DNA of 64,000 nt. Origin: Flavobacteriaceae bacterium PS02293. GTDB lineage: Bacteria > Bacteroidota > Bacteroidia > Flavobacteriales > Weeksellaceae. Numbering within the stretch: the stretch's first letter is position 1; each line of letters starts with the position of its first letter. Location of the stretch: assembly GCA_029960045.1 (NCBI GenBank), contig JASCOV010000002.1, positions 558,001-622,000 on the forward strand, written 5' to 3'. A model generated the notes under the pieces. The model saw only the letters and a program-made list of their open reading frames with translations, was not told where the DNA came from and did not search any database. Position numbers and translations under genes: made by a program. Shown here one piece after another: positions 18,350 to 26,783 of the stretch.

Positions 18350-19463
18350 TTATATAATAGTTGGAGCTGGATTATATGGAGCAACTTTTGCCTACAAGGC
18401 TAAAAAAGAGGGCAAAAAGTGTCTTGTAATTGACCGCAGACCTCACATTGGAGGGAATATTTATTGTGAGAATATAGAAGGTATTAATGTACATAAATAT
18501 GGAGCACATATTTTTCATACTTCTAATAAAGAAGTTTGGGATTTTGTAAATTCTATTGTGGAGTTCAATAGATATACCAATAGCCCTGTAGCTAATTACA
18601 AAGGCGATTATTTTAATCTTCCTTTCAATATGAACACGTTTTATCAAATGTGGGGTGTGAAAACTCCTGCAGAAGCGAAAGCCAAAATAGAGGAGCAAAA
18701 GCAGGAAGCTCTTCAAAGTATGAAAGATGCTGGGATCAATGAGCCGCGTAATTTAGAAGAACAAGCTATTCTTCTTATAGGAAAGGATATCTATGAAAAA
18801 CTTATAAAAGGTTATACCGAAAAACAATGGGGAAGACCTGCAACAGAAATACCAGCTTTTATTATTAAAAGACTTCCTGTAAGATTTGTTTATGATAATA
18901 ATTATTTTAATGACAAATACCAAGGTATCCCGGTTGGTGGATATAATAAACTGATAGAAGGGCTTTTAGATGGAGTAGAAGTACAGTGCGATATCGACTT
19001 TTTATCAAACAAAGAATATTATGAAGGTATCGCTGACAAAATTCTTTTTACCGGAGCTATAGATGAGTTCTTTGATTATAAATTCGGAAAATTAGCTTAC
19101 AGAACAATCAATTTTGAACACGAAGTTCACGATATTTCCAACTATCAAGGTAATGCTGTAATCAATTATACAGAAGCGGAAGTTCCTTATACAAGGATTA
19201 TAGAGCATAAGCATTTTGAGATGTTTGGTGAAGAGGTCGATAAAATTTCTAAGACGATTATTTCCAAAGAATATTCATCTGAATGGAAAGAAGGCATGGA
19301 ACCTTACTATCCGATAAATGATACCGAAAATAATACACTCTATGAAAAATATAAAGAATTGGCGGATAAAACCCCACAATATATTTTTGGAGGAAGATTA
19401 GCAGAATACAAATACTATGACATGGCTCCAATAGTAGAAAAAGTTTTGAATATTTTTAAGTAA
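18339..19463 (+). CDS. glf: UDP-galactopyranose mutase
   Basis: A 374-residue flavoenzyme. The N-terminal FAD-binding motif is 'IIVGAGLYGA' (6-15), followed by 'VIDRRPHIGGN' and 'KYGAHIFHT', all typical of Glf. Further downstream, 'GYTEKQWG' and 'IPVGGYNKLIEGLL' also match. It interconverts UDP-galactopyranose and UDP-galactofuranose, which implies galactofuranose in the polymer. The start codon lies within the end of wzx (11-bp overlap). A galactofuranosyltransferase should be among the glycosyltransferases downstream but cannot be singled out. Confidence 0.95.
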   Translation: MTYDYIIVGAGLYGATFAYKAKKEGKKCLVIDRRPHIGGNIYCENIEGINVHKYGAHIFHTSNKEVWDFVNSIVEFNRYTNSPVANYKGDYFNLPFNMNTFYQMWGVKTPAEAKAKIEEQKQEALQSMKDAGINEPRNLEEQAILLIGKDIYEKLIKGYTEKQWGRPATEIPAFIIKRLPVRFVYDNNYFNDKYQGIPVGGYNKLIEGLLDGVEVQCDIDFLSNKEYYEGIADKILFTGAIDEFFDYKFGKLAYRTINFEHEVHDISNYQGNAVINYTEAEVPYTRIIEHKHFEMFGEEVDKISKTIISKEYSSEWKEGMEPYYPINDTENNTLYEKYKELADKTPQYIFGGRLAEYKYYDMAPIVEKVLNIFK

Positions 19464-19491
19464 AGTTGTTAATCTACGTTTTTAAACATTT

Positions 19492-20628
19492 ATGTTCCCA
19501 TATCTAATCGTTTTTTTCCTGAGTATTCTTTTTACCCACCTGGCTCAGGAGTCGGATAAATATAACAAGAAATTATTCTTTTTTGTATTTTCAGCATTTG
19601 CAATCTTATTACCTTCATTATTAGCAGGTTTTAGAGATTCTGGTATTGGGACAGATACAGAGATATATGTAGATAGTGTTTGGAGAACTGTGCATAGAAT
19701 CAACTCATTCGATGAATTTCAAAAATTATACCGTCAGGAGAAATTTGATGATGTTGAGTATGGTTATCTGTTATTAAATTTTATAGGTTCCAGATTTGGC
19801 AGTTCTGTTCAAATCATCTATTTTTTATCTAATTTTATCGTAGTTCTGCTTGTCTATTGTATGGCCTACGAAAACAGAAAAAGAGCATCCATGGTTCTTA
19901 TTATGGTTATATTTCTATTTGCATATTATAATCTTTATTTAAATCTGGTAAGACAGTCTTTAGCTTTGGCTGTAGGCTTATATTGTTTTAAATACGTAGA
20001 GCAAAGAAAATGGATCAAAATAATAATTTCATTCTTTATAATAAAATCATTCCATAATACAGGTGTATTTTTTGTTTTGCTTTGGGGAACTTATTTCGTA
20101 TCAAGCAGTAAGTATAAATTGAAACCTGTTGTAATGATATTAGCCCTTTTTATTGTTTATGGTGTTTTCATTTATTTTGATTTCATTATATTATACTTAG
20201 TTTCATCTGGGATTTTAGCAAAAAAGTTTCTATATTATTTAAGTGGTGAAAAAATTGATTACAGGTTAATATTTGTTTACAACTTATTATTATGTATTGT
20301 AATATTTATTATGTATTTATACAATGCAAAATCCAAGGAAAAAAATGAATTGCTGTCTTATAGTTTTGTCAATTTCATTGGTTCAATTTTGGTTCTTACC
20401 GCATTTATTTCTATGTGGTCATATCGTGTATCTTTTTACTTTCTGTTTATTTGCAATTGCTTATTTTTGCCAAGGGCATATTTTATAATGAGGAAAAAAT
20501 ACGCTTTAGAATCTATGATTATACTTGTAACTGCATTATCCTTGATTATAACAATCTGGTATCAAACTATCATAGTAAATAAAGATAATGAAACAGCACC
20601 ATATAAATCCGAAATGTTAGATATATAG
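19492..20628 (+). CDS. wzy: Wzy/EpsG-like polysaccharide polymerase
   Basis: A 378-residue protein with about ten hydrophobic segments. It fits the EpsG family of O-antigen/capsule polymerases: 'LLPSLLAGFRDSGIGTDTEIY' near residue 40 is the recurrent 'aGfRd..iGtDt..Y' signature. The family joins lipid-linked repeat units on the periplasmic side. These proteins diverge fast and are recognised mainly by topology, this motif and context. Here it follows glf by 28 bp and precedes glycosyltransferases. The gene looks visibly richer in A+T than pglE or glf, as is common for the variable core of such loci. Confidence 0.82.
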   Translation: MFPYLIVFFLSILFTHLAQESDKYNKKLFFFVFSAFAILLPSLLAGFRDSGIGTDTEIYVDSVWRTVHRINSFDEFQKLYRQEKFDDVEYGYLLLNFIGSRFGSSVQIIYFLSNFIVVLLVYCMAYENRKRASMVLIMVIFLFAYYNLYLNLVRQSLALAVGLYCFKYVEQRKWIKIIISFFIIKSFHNTGVFFVLLWGTYFVSSSKYKLKPVVMILALFIVYGVFIYFDFIILYLVSSGILAKKFLYYLSGEKIDYRLIFVYNLLLCIVIFIMYLYNAKSKEKNELLSYSFVNFIGSILVLTAFISMWSYRVSFYFLFICNCLFLPRAYFIMRKKYALESMIILVTALSLIITIWYQTIIVNKDNETAPYKSEMLDI

Positions 20629-20661
20629 CTGTATTGGATATAAACATTGATAGAATACAAG

Positions 20662-21492
20662 ATGAAATTAAAATTATTAGTCTGTTGCCATAAGGAAGAC
20701 ACAAAGGTTGAAAATGAATATTACTTACCAATACACGTTGGAAAAAGTAATAGTGAAAAAGATCTCAATATAATAGGTGACGATTCTGGGGATAACATAA
20801 GTTTCAAAAATGCAAGTTACTGTGAACTCACAGGAATGTATTGGGCTTGGAAAAATTTAAAAAACACAGACTACATTGGATTATGCCATTACAGAAGATA
20901 TTTTGATTTTAGTAAAACGCCATTTTCTTTACCGAGTAAAACAATCAATGGTAATACATTCAGTAAGTTAGAATTCGGGATTCCTCAGAATATTATTGAG
21001 GATTTGCAAAATGGTAAAGTTATCTTAACACGAAAAAAAAGTTCAAAATTATCTTTATACGCAGATTACTGTTTGTGGCATAATAGTGAAGATATAAGAA
21101 TTCTTGAAGATATTATTAATGAATATTGTGATGAAAAGTATTCTGTTGCTTATCGTACGATAATGTACGGTAACGAATTTTCACCTTATAATATGTTTTT
21201 GATGTCTTGGAAAGAATATGATACATACTGTGAATGGCTGTTTTCACTACTAAATAAAGTTGAAACTTCTATTAATATTTCAAATTACAATTCATATCAG
21301 AGTAGAATTTTTGGATTTATGGCTGAAAGACTTTTAAATATTTACGTTGAAGCTAATAGATTAGATGTAAAAGAATATCCTGTATTATTTATTAGTAATG
21401 AAAATTCTGAAGATCCAAGTTATATTATGCACACAATAAAAAATCAGTATAACAAAGTTATTTCTAAATTATTAAATTTAAAAAGAGCTTAA
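20662..21492 (+). CDS. DUF4422 family glycosyltransferase
   Basis: A 276-residue protein starting at the ATG that gives 'MKLKLLVCCHKED'; an in-frame TTG 15 bp upstream is less likely. The N-terminal 'LLVCCHKE', 'LTGMYWAWKNLKNTDYIGLCHYRRYF' and the later 'MYGNEFSPYNMFLMSWKEYDTYCEWLF' are the hallmarks of DUF4422, found in capsule and O-antigen loci. Family members are thought to be glycosyltransferases; some are linked to transfer of galactofuranose or other sugars, but the donor cannot be told here. No signal peptide or membrane segment is seen, so it probably acts at the inner face of the membrane. It follows the polymerase gene by 33 bp. Confidence 0.85.
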   Translation: MKLKLLVCCHKEDTKVENEYYLPIHVGKSNSEKDLNIIGDDSGDNISFKNASYCELTGMYWAWKNLKNTDYIGLCHYRRYFDFSKTPFSLPSKTINGNTFSKLEFGIPQNIIEDLQNGKVILTRKKSSKLSLYADYCLWHNSEDIRILEDIINEYCDEKYSVAYRTIMYGNEFSPYNMFLMSWKEYDTYCEWLFSLLNKVETSINISNYNSYQSRIFGFMAERLLNIYVEANRLDVKEYPVLFISNENSEDPSYIMHTIKNQYNKVISKLLNLKRA

Positions 21493-21576
21493 TGTTTTTT
21501 GTAAACTTTATAAATTATTTCACAAACACATTTGTGATGAGAAATTAGACTAAACATGATGATTTAACTGGAAAAA

Positions 21577-22506
21577 ATGAAAATTACGAATAATGATAAA
21601 AATAATGATCTTATTATAAGCATTATAATAACCTATCTTCCAAATTTAGAGATACTTCAGCAAACTTATAAAAGTTTATTAACTCAAGTAGATCAATTAA
21701 TCATTGTAGATAATACGCCAGAAGGAAGCCCTATAGTTCTTGATATTCAAAATCAAAATATTGAAAAAATTACTACAATTATTCTTTCGGAAAATGTTGG
21801 AATTGGAAAAGCTCAAAATATAGGAATAGAAAGAGCTATCGAGTTAGGCGCAGAATATATTGTTTTGTCTGACCAAGATACAGAATATCCAAGCAATTAT
21901 ATTAGCGTCATGATGGATTCGTATCATAATTTGCCATACAAAAATCAAGTTGCATCTATCGTCCCGGATGTTAGAGATGTACACAAAAATGGAATCAGCA
22001 CAGGATTCGAAGTTTTTGAAGGATTTAGGAGTCGAAGAGTTTTTTATGAATCTGGATGTCACGAAATAACTGAAGGGATCGCCTCCGGTATGATTGTTCC
22101 TGTAAAAGTTTTAAAAGATGTGGGACTGATGAGCGAAACACTGTTTATTGACTGGGTTGACAATGAGTGGTTTTGGAAAGCAAAATATTCTGGTTACAAA
22201 ATTATAGCTTGTACTGATGTTGCCATCAATCACATTCCCGGAGATGATCCTACAGTCTCAATGTTTAATAAAAAGAAAGTTCATAATCTCAGTAGTCCAG
22301 TTCGCCACTATTACAAAATTAGAAATGGAATTACTCTTTCTTTGAGATGTAAATATATTCCAATTGGCAGAAAAGGACATCTTTTTTATCATTCTTTAAG
22401 AAGCTATGCTGTATATGTGTTACAAGGTAAACCTCGTCTTACTCATATGCGTTATGCCAGTTTAGGACTTTTACACGGTTTATTTAATCGATTAGGTAAA
22501 TTTTAA
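21577..22506 (+). CDS. GT2 family glycosyltransferase (rhamnosyltransferase-like)
   Basis: A 309-residue family 2 glycosyltransferase (GT-A fold). The N-terminal strand is 'LIISIIITYLPN', followed by 'QLIIVDNTPEG' and 'ENVGIGKAQNIGIERAIE'. The metal-binding DxD motif is D99-Q100-D101 in 'VLSDQDTEYP', and 'FIDWVDNEWFWKAKYSGY' holds the ED-like catalytic region. The overall pattern matches bacterial rhamnosyltransferases such as WbbL. The donor is uncertain because no complete dTDP-rhamnose pathway (RmlA, B, D) is in the window. The 84-bp gap from the upstream gene shows no clear promoter. Confidence 0.88.
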   Translation: MKITNNDKNNDLIISIIITYLPNLEILQQTYKSLLTQVDQLIIVDNTPEGSPIVLDIQNQNIEKITTIILSENVGIGKAQNIGIERAIELGAEYIVLSDQDTEYPSNYISVMMDSYHNLPYKNQVASIVPDVRDVHKNGISTGFEVFEGFRSRRVFYESGCHEITEGIASGMIVPVKVLKDVGLMSETLFIDWVDNEWFWKAKYSGYKIIACTDVAINHIPGDDPTVSMFNKKKVHNLSSPVRHYYKIRNGITLSLRCKYIPIGRKGHLFYHSLRSYAVYVLQGKPRLTHMRYASLGLLHGLFNRLGKF

Positions 22507-22559
22507 TGAATTTATATGATGATCAAATAAAATTTATTTCTTTTCTAATATAGACATAA

Positions 22560-23189
22560 ATGAAGAAACAAATTCAAATTTTTTTTTCCATTCCCGGATA
22601 TATTTTCGGTGCCATACTGAATATTGAAATTCTCAGCAAATTGCAACGTTTGCTTAATTTTATTTTTTCAGGATATGTCATGAAATCTCTAAAAAAAGTT
22701 GGAACTTGTTTTTATGTTGAGTATCCAATGGTAGTCCATGGAACCAAATACATAGAAATAGGAGACAATTTTTCTTCTTTTGCCAGATTGCGTTTGGAAG
22801 CGTATGATAGCCACAATGGTTTTCCCTTCAGTCCAAAAATAATTATTGGCAATAATGTTTCTATTAACTATGACTGTCACATAGGCTGTGTAAATCATAT
22901 AGAAATCGGAAATGACGTATTGATGGCAAGTAAAATATTCATTACGGATCATTTCCACGGAGATACTTCTGAAGAATCTGTAAAACTTCCTCCTTCAAAA
23001 AGAAAAATAGTAAGTAAGGGACCAGTTATCATAGGAGATAGCGTTTGGATTGGCGAAGGCGTTTGCATAATGCCTAATGTAACCATAGGGAAAAACTCTA
23101 TCATTGGTGCTAATGCTGTTGTAACAAAAAGTTTTCCGGAGAATTCTGTTATTGGAGGAAACCCGGCAAAATTAATAAAAACTCTATAA
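22560..23189 (+). CDS. Hexapeptide-repeat acyltransferase (WcaF/serine acetyltransferase-like)
   Basis: A 209-residue left-handed beta-helix protein. Hexapeptide repeats begin near residue 60 ('IEIGDNFSSFARLRLEAY') and continue through 'IIIGNNVSI', 'IEIGNDVLMAS' and 'VIIGDSVWIGEGVCIMPNVTIGKNSIIGANAVVTKSF', ending 'VIGGNPAKLIKTL', the usual end of sugar O-acetyltransferases. The catalytic His is probably H131 or H133 in 'TDHFHGD'. It likely adds O-acetyl groups from acetyl-CoA to a sugar of the repeat unit. It lies between two glycosyltransferase genes. The N-terminal ~40 residues are rather hydrophobic and could help membrane association. Confidence 0.85.
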   Translation: MKKQIQIFFSIPGYIFGAILNIEILSKLQRLLNFIFSGYVMKSLKKVGTCFYVEYPMVVHGTKYIEIGDNFSSFARLRLEAYDSHNGFPFSPKIIIGNNVSINYDCHIGCVNHIEIGNDVLMASKIFITDHFHGDTSEESVKLPPSKRKIVSKGPVIIGDSVWIGEGVCIMPNVTIGKNSIIGANAVVTKSFPENSVIGGNPAKLIKTL

Positions 23190-23203
23190 CCATTTTAAAA
23201 ATT

Positions 23204-24517
23204 ATGAGCAAAAAAGTCGTTTTCAGTATAGTCGCGAGAAACTATCTTTCTCTAGCTTACACGCTTGGAGATAGTCTGAAAAAATATAACGAAGATTATG
23301 AATATCATATCATTATTGCAGACCGTTTCGATGGTTTGGATAAAAATGAGGAACCTTTCAGTGTATTGAGTTTGGATGATATTGGACTTGATAGTACTCT
23401 GGTGGATGAGTTGGCTTTCAAATATAATATTACAGAATTTTGTACCGCTGTCAAACCTTACGTTTTTGATTATTTTTTCAAAAAGGGATTTGAAAAAGCT
23501 ATATATTTTGATCCCGATATTTGTACATTCTCTTCTCTGACTCCAATTTTTGATGAGCTGGAAAAAAAATCAATTGTAGTAACACCACATTTCTTCACAC
23601 CAGAAGAAGATTATACCGGAACTATCAGTGAGCAATTACTTTTACATGCGGGAGGATTTAATTTTGGCTTTGTTGGCGTAAGTAAAATAGGCGCAGGTTT
23701 AGCATTTGTGAACTGGTGGAAAGATAGATTGACAAATTTTTGTTATCAAGATAAGATTGAAGCTTTACATACAGATCAAAAGTGGGGAGATCTGATTCCA
23801 TCATTCTTTTTTAACGATCTTTTCGTATCAACTGATTTGGGAAGAAATATGTCTTTCTGGAATCTGCACGAGAGAAATCTTGTTTCCAGAGAAGATTCCT
23901 ATTTTGTAGAAAACAAGATTACAAAACAACAAACCAATCAATTGATTTTCTATCACTTTGCAGGATATGAAATCACAAGAAAGGATAATCTTATTCATAA
24001 AAACCATAGGGAATACAATTTTTCAGATTTTCCAGAAATAGATAAGCTTTATAGATGGTACGGAGAGCAACTCAAAAAATGGAATTATGAAAAATATATC
24101 AGTATAGAATATGGATATAGTAGTTTTAATAATAAAGTTCTAATTAAACATTATCACAGGAGATTATTTAGAAGGTTACTAATGGATGGGGCGGTTTTTC
24201 AAGATCCTTTCAATGTGTCTTCGGCAGATCATAATTTTTTCAATTTGTTAAACAATAATAAGCTGATTACAAAAAGCAACGAAAACTTGGATAAAGCCAA
24301 TGAGGTTACAATGAATGGTTTTGACAGAAAACTTAAAATGATCAATAGATTTATGAAAATTGTCAAAATAGTATTAGGAGCAGATAAATATTTCTTATTA
24401 TTAAAATTCTTCCAGAGATATTCCAAAGTAGAAAATCAGTATTTTTTATTTAAAGAATATAGCAAGGACTACAAATTTTTTAATGAAAATAGACAAAAAG
24501 AATTTTTAATAAAATAA
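23204..24517 (+). CDS. GT-A type glycosyltransferase (GT8-like, unassigned)
   Basis: A 437-residue protein. The N-terminus 'VVFSIVARNYLSLAYTLGDSLKKYN' and the motif D103-P104-D105 in 'AIYFDPDICTF' indicate a GT-A nucleotide-sugar transferase resembling GT8 proteins. 'LHAGGFNFGFVGVSK' and 'THTDQKWGDLIPSFF'-like residues ('LHTDQKWGD') follow. The last ~120 residues are not typical of GT8 and I do not recognise a domain there. The C-terminus is Lys/Asn/Phe-rich without a membrane helix. Its position in the glycosyltransferase block (14-bp gap from the acetyltransferase) supports a role in assembling the repeat unit. The donor and acceptor are unknown. Confidence 0.75.
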   Translation: MSKKVVFSIVARNYLSLAYTLGDSLKKYNEDYEYHIIIADRFDGLDKNEEPFSVLSLDDIGLDSTLVDELAFKYNITEFCTAVKPYVFDYFFKKGFEKAIYFDPDICTFSSLTPIFDELEKKSIVVTPHFFTPEEDYTGTISEQLLLHAGGFNFGFVGVSKIGAGLAFVNWWKDRLTNFCYQDKIEALHTDQKWGDLIPSFFFNDLFVSTDLGRNMSFWNLHERNLVSREDSYFVENKITKQQTNQLIFYHFAGYEITRKDNLIHKNHREYNFSDFPEIDKLYRWYGEQLKKWNYEKYISIEYGYSSFNNKVLIKHYHRRLFRRLLMDGAVFQDPFNVSSADHNFFNLLNNNKLITKSNENLDKANEVTMNGFDRKLKMINRFMKIVKIVLGADKYFLLLKFFQRYSKVENQYFLFKEYSKDYKFFNENRQKEFLIK

Positions 24518-24605
24518 AAAAAGTTTAATATAAAACGTTATTATTGTATGTCAATCTTTTAATTGGATAATTCTGAATTTTAAAATAAACTAAAATAAGT
24601 CTGTA

Positions 24606-25598
24606 ATGAAAAATAAAATTTTAATATTGATGCCTTTGTTGTTTGTAATATTAATAACAAATTTTGCTGAAAAAAATATAGATTTTAAGCCGACTAACAA
24701 AAAGATAATCTGGGGTGTGATTGGTCATACTTTAACATCCAATGATTATAAAGTGTTTAGTTTAGACAAACAATTGGAATTAATTAAAAAAGAAAAATTT
24801 AATTATTATAGACTAGATGTTCTTACGGACGGCAATGGGAAAATAACATTAGGAAACGAACTTTTAGTAGATTTTTTGAAAAAATGGAAAGAAAATAATG
24901 TGAAAATTTTACCAAGCTTTTATCCTAGTTCTCTGGATTATAATGATTCGGAACAAGTCTGTTATTCAAAAGGTTATATTATGGGAAAAGGATTTACCGA
25001 GTTGTACGGTCAGTTTTTTCCTATCATCGAAATAAGCAATGAAAGTGAGCTGAAAGTTGCAATAAAAGATAGCGAAGGTAAATTTGTAATGAAAAACAAT
25101 GTTTTACAATATGACCCTCAAAAACTAAAACGTATCCTTCAATTTCTGAAAGGTGCAAATGATGGGATCAAGAAAGCTAACCCCAAAATTAAAACTTTAA
25201 TAGGAATCTCCGGTCACAACACCAGTTTTTTGAAGATGCTTTTAGATTATAAAATTAATTTTGATATCGTAGGTACTAATTGGTATGATGTCAATCTTTA
25301 TAATAAATCAGAATATAATGAAGTTTTAAAGACAATTAAAAGAGAAATTCGCAAACCTATCTGGGTTACAGAACTTAATTATAGAGAAGGTAGTACGAAT
25401 GTATCGCCAGAAGCCCAAGCACATTGGCTTAAGAATACGATTGATAATCTGACGAAAAGCAAACTTGTTGACGCTATATTTATTTACCAATTATTGGATG
25501 AGAATGGTAATCTGGACAGGCCAGGTGTACCTCCTTTTGAAGCTAATTTTGGAATTTATAAAGTTGAAGGAGATAAAGTAACGAGGAAATTTAAATAA
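24606..25598 (+). CDS. GH-A clan glycoside hydrolase-like TIM-barrel protein
   Basis: A 330-residue protein with an N-terminal hydrophobic segment ('ILILMPLLFVILITNF') acting as signal peptide or anchor. The remainder reads as a (beta/alpha)8 barrel of GH clan A: early 'NYYRLDVLTDG', an Asn-Glu pair N145-E146 in 'IIEISNESE' where clan A carries the acid/base on strand 4, and E256 in 'PIWVTELNYREGS' where the nucleophile sits on strand 7, followed by 'AIFIYQLLDE'. The exact family (GH5/GH39/GH53-like) cannot be told. It is the only hydrolase among the assembly genes, so it could trim or release polymer in the periplasm, as PslG does for Psl; this is inference. Confidence 0.72.
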   Translation: MKNKILILMPLLFVILITNFAEKNIDFKPTNKKIIWGVIGHTLTSNDYKVFSLDKQLELIKKEKFNYYRLDVLTDGNGKITLGNELLVDFLKKWKENNVKILPSFYPSSLDYNDSEQVCYSKGYIMGKGFTELYGQFFPIIEISNESELKVAIKDSEGKFVMKNNVLQYDPQKLKRILQFLKGANDGIKKANPKIKTLIGISGHNTSFLKMLLDYKINFDIVGTNWYDVNLYNKSEYNEVLKTIKREIRKPIWVTELNYREGSTNVSPEAQAHWLKNTIDNLTKSKLVDAIFIYQLLDENGNLDRPGVPPFEANFGIYKVEGDKVTRKFK

Positions 25599-25669
25599 AA
25601 ATTTCTCACATAAAAAAGATAATACTTTTCCAGATAATTTATCCCTAAAAATAAATAAAGGATAATAAG

Positions 25670-25695
25670 TTGTAAAAAAACATTTATTTTTACAA
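25670..25695 (+). promoter_or_regulatory. AT-rich inverted repeat between the hydrolase and GT9 genes
   Basis: TTGTAAAAA (25670-25678) and TTTTTACAA (25687-25695) form a 9-bp stem with an 8-base loop, in the 152-bp gap before the first GT9 gene. It may be a weak terminator or a stability hairpin. Confidence 0.35.
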
Positions 25696-25750
25696 AATTA
25701 AAAACTAATACAAATGAACTCGGCTTGATTTTTACTCAGGCAATTTTAAC

Positions 25751-26782
25751 ATGGGAAAGAAAATTCTTATCATAAAAATAGGTGCCATAGGAGATATTAT
25801 TATGGCTTTACCTACTTTAGTCTCTATTAAATCAGAATTTCCAGATTCACATATAACTTGGATATGTGGGAAGTCGGTTGCACCTATTCTTCAACATGTT
25901 CCTGCAATCAATAAGCTGATAATAGTAGATGAAAAAAAAATCTTCTCAAAAAAAATCTTCGGATTAGTAAAAGAATTTTTTTCACTATATAAAAAAAACT
26001 TCTTAAAAAAATATGATATTATTTTAAACTTTCATGTAGATAGTAGGTACAAATTATTTCAGCAATTTTGTTTATCATCCAGAAAAGCTAAATTTGAGAG
26101 AAATACTGAGAGGCCTATACCTTTGCCAGGAAGAAGCAGGGTGTTTGAACATATTAGACTCTTTTATGGAGATGATAAAGAAGAACAAAATTTTCTTAGT
26201 TTTCCGGACTTTAGTTTTGAACCTAGCCAAGAAAGAAAAGACTCATTCGATGTTTTTACCGACAGTATAGTTATAACACCTGGAGGAGCTAATAATATAC
26301 TGAGAGAAGATACATTAAGGAGATGGCCCATAAATAATTATAGAGAATTAGCAATTAACCTAATCGCAAAAAAAAGAAAGGTTGTTATTGTAGGAGCTAA
26401 ATCTGATTCTTGGATAATTCCTTATTTTGAAGATCTTGATGTGAAAATGGTTGTTGGAGAATTGGATTTGACCGAATTAATTTACTGCATTTCAAAAAGT
26501 AAAGCTATAATAACACATGATAGTGGACCATATCATTTAGGTGTTTTTGCCAAAAAACCACAAGTTATAGTATTGTTTGGACCCACTAGTTCAGAAGAGT
26601 TTTCATATGGAAAGATGTTTGATAATAGGGTCAAAAGATTATGGAAAGGAAATGAACTTTTTTGTAGCCCCTGTTATTATGGAAAGCATTACAGTAAGGG
26701 ATGTAAAAGAAATATTTGCATGGAATTTTTGTCTGTAGATTATGTACTTGATGAATTAAATGATATATTTGACGTACAATAA
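25751..26782 (+). CDS. GT9 family (heptosyltransferase-like) glycosyltransferase 1
   Basis: A 343-residue GT9 protein (GT-B fold). N-terminus 'ILIIKIGAIGDIIMALPTLVSIKSEFPDSHITWICG' is the usual start of heptosyltransferases. The donor-binding half has 'VITPGGANN', 'VVIVGAKSD', and 'KAIITHDSGPYHLGVFAKKPQVIVLFGPTS', the typical 'D/H-S-GP-HLA-A...LFGPT' motif. The C-terminus is Cys-rich ('FCSPCYYGKHYSKGCKRNICM'), as in several LPS heptosyltransferases. It is likely to transfer heptose from ADP-heptose at the inner face of the membrane. It begins the heptose module and is followed by a second GT9 gene one base after its stop codon. Confidence 0.9.
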   Translation: MGKKILIIKIGAIGDIIMALPTLVSIKSEFPDSHITWICGKSVAPILQHVPAINKLIIVDEKKIFSKKIFGLVKEFFSLYKKNFLKKYDIILNFHVDSRYKLFQQFCLSSRKAKFERNTERPIPLPGRSRVFEHIRLFYGDDKEEQNFLSFPDFSFEPSQERKDSFDVFTDSIVITPGGANNILREDTLRRWPINNYRELAINLIAKKRKVVIVGAKSDSWIIPYFEDLDVKMVVGELDLTELIYCISKSKAIITHDSGPYHLGVFAKKPQVIVLFGPTSSEEFSYGKMFDNRVKRLWKGNELFCSPCYYGKHYSKGCKRNICMEFLSVDYVLDELNDIFDVQ

Positions 26783-26783
26783 A

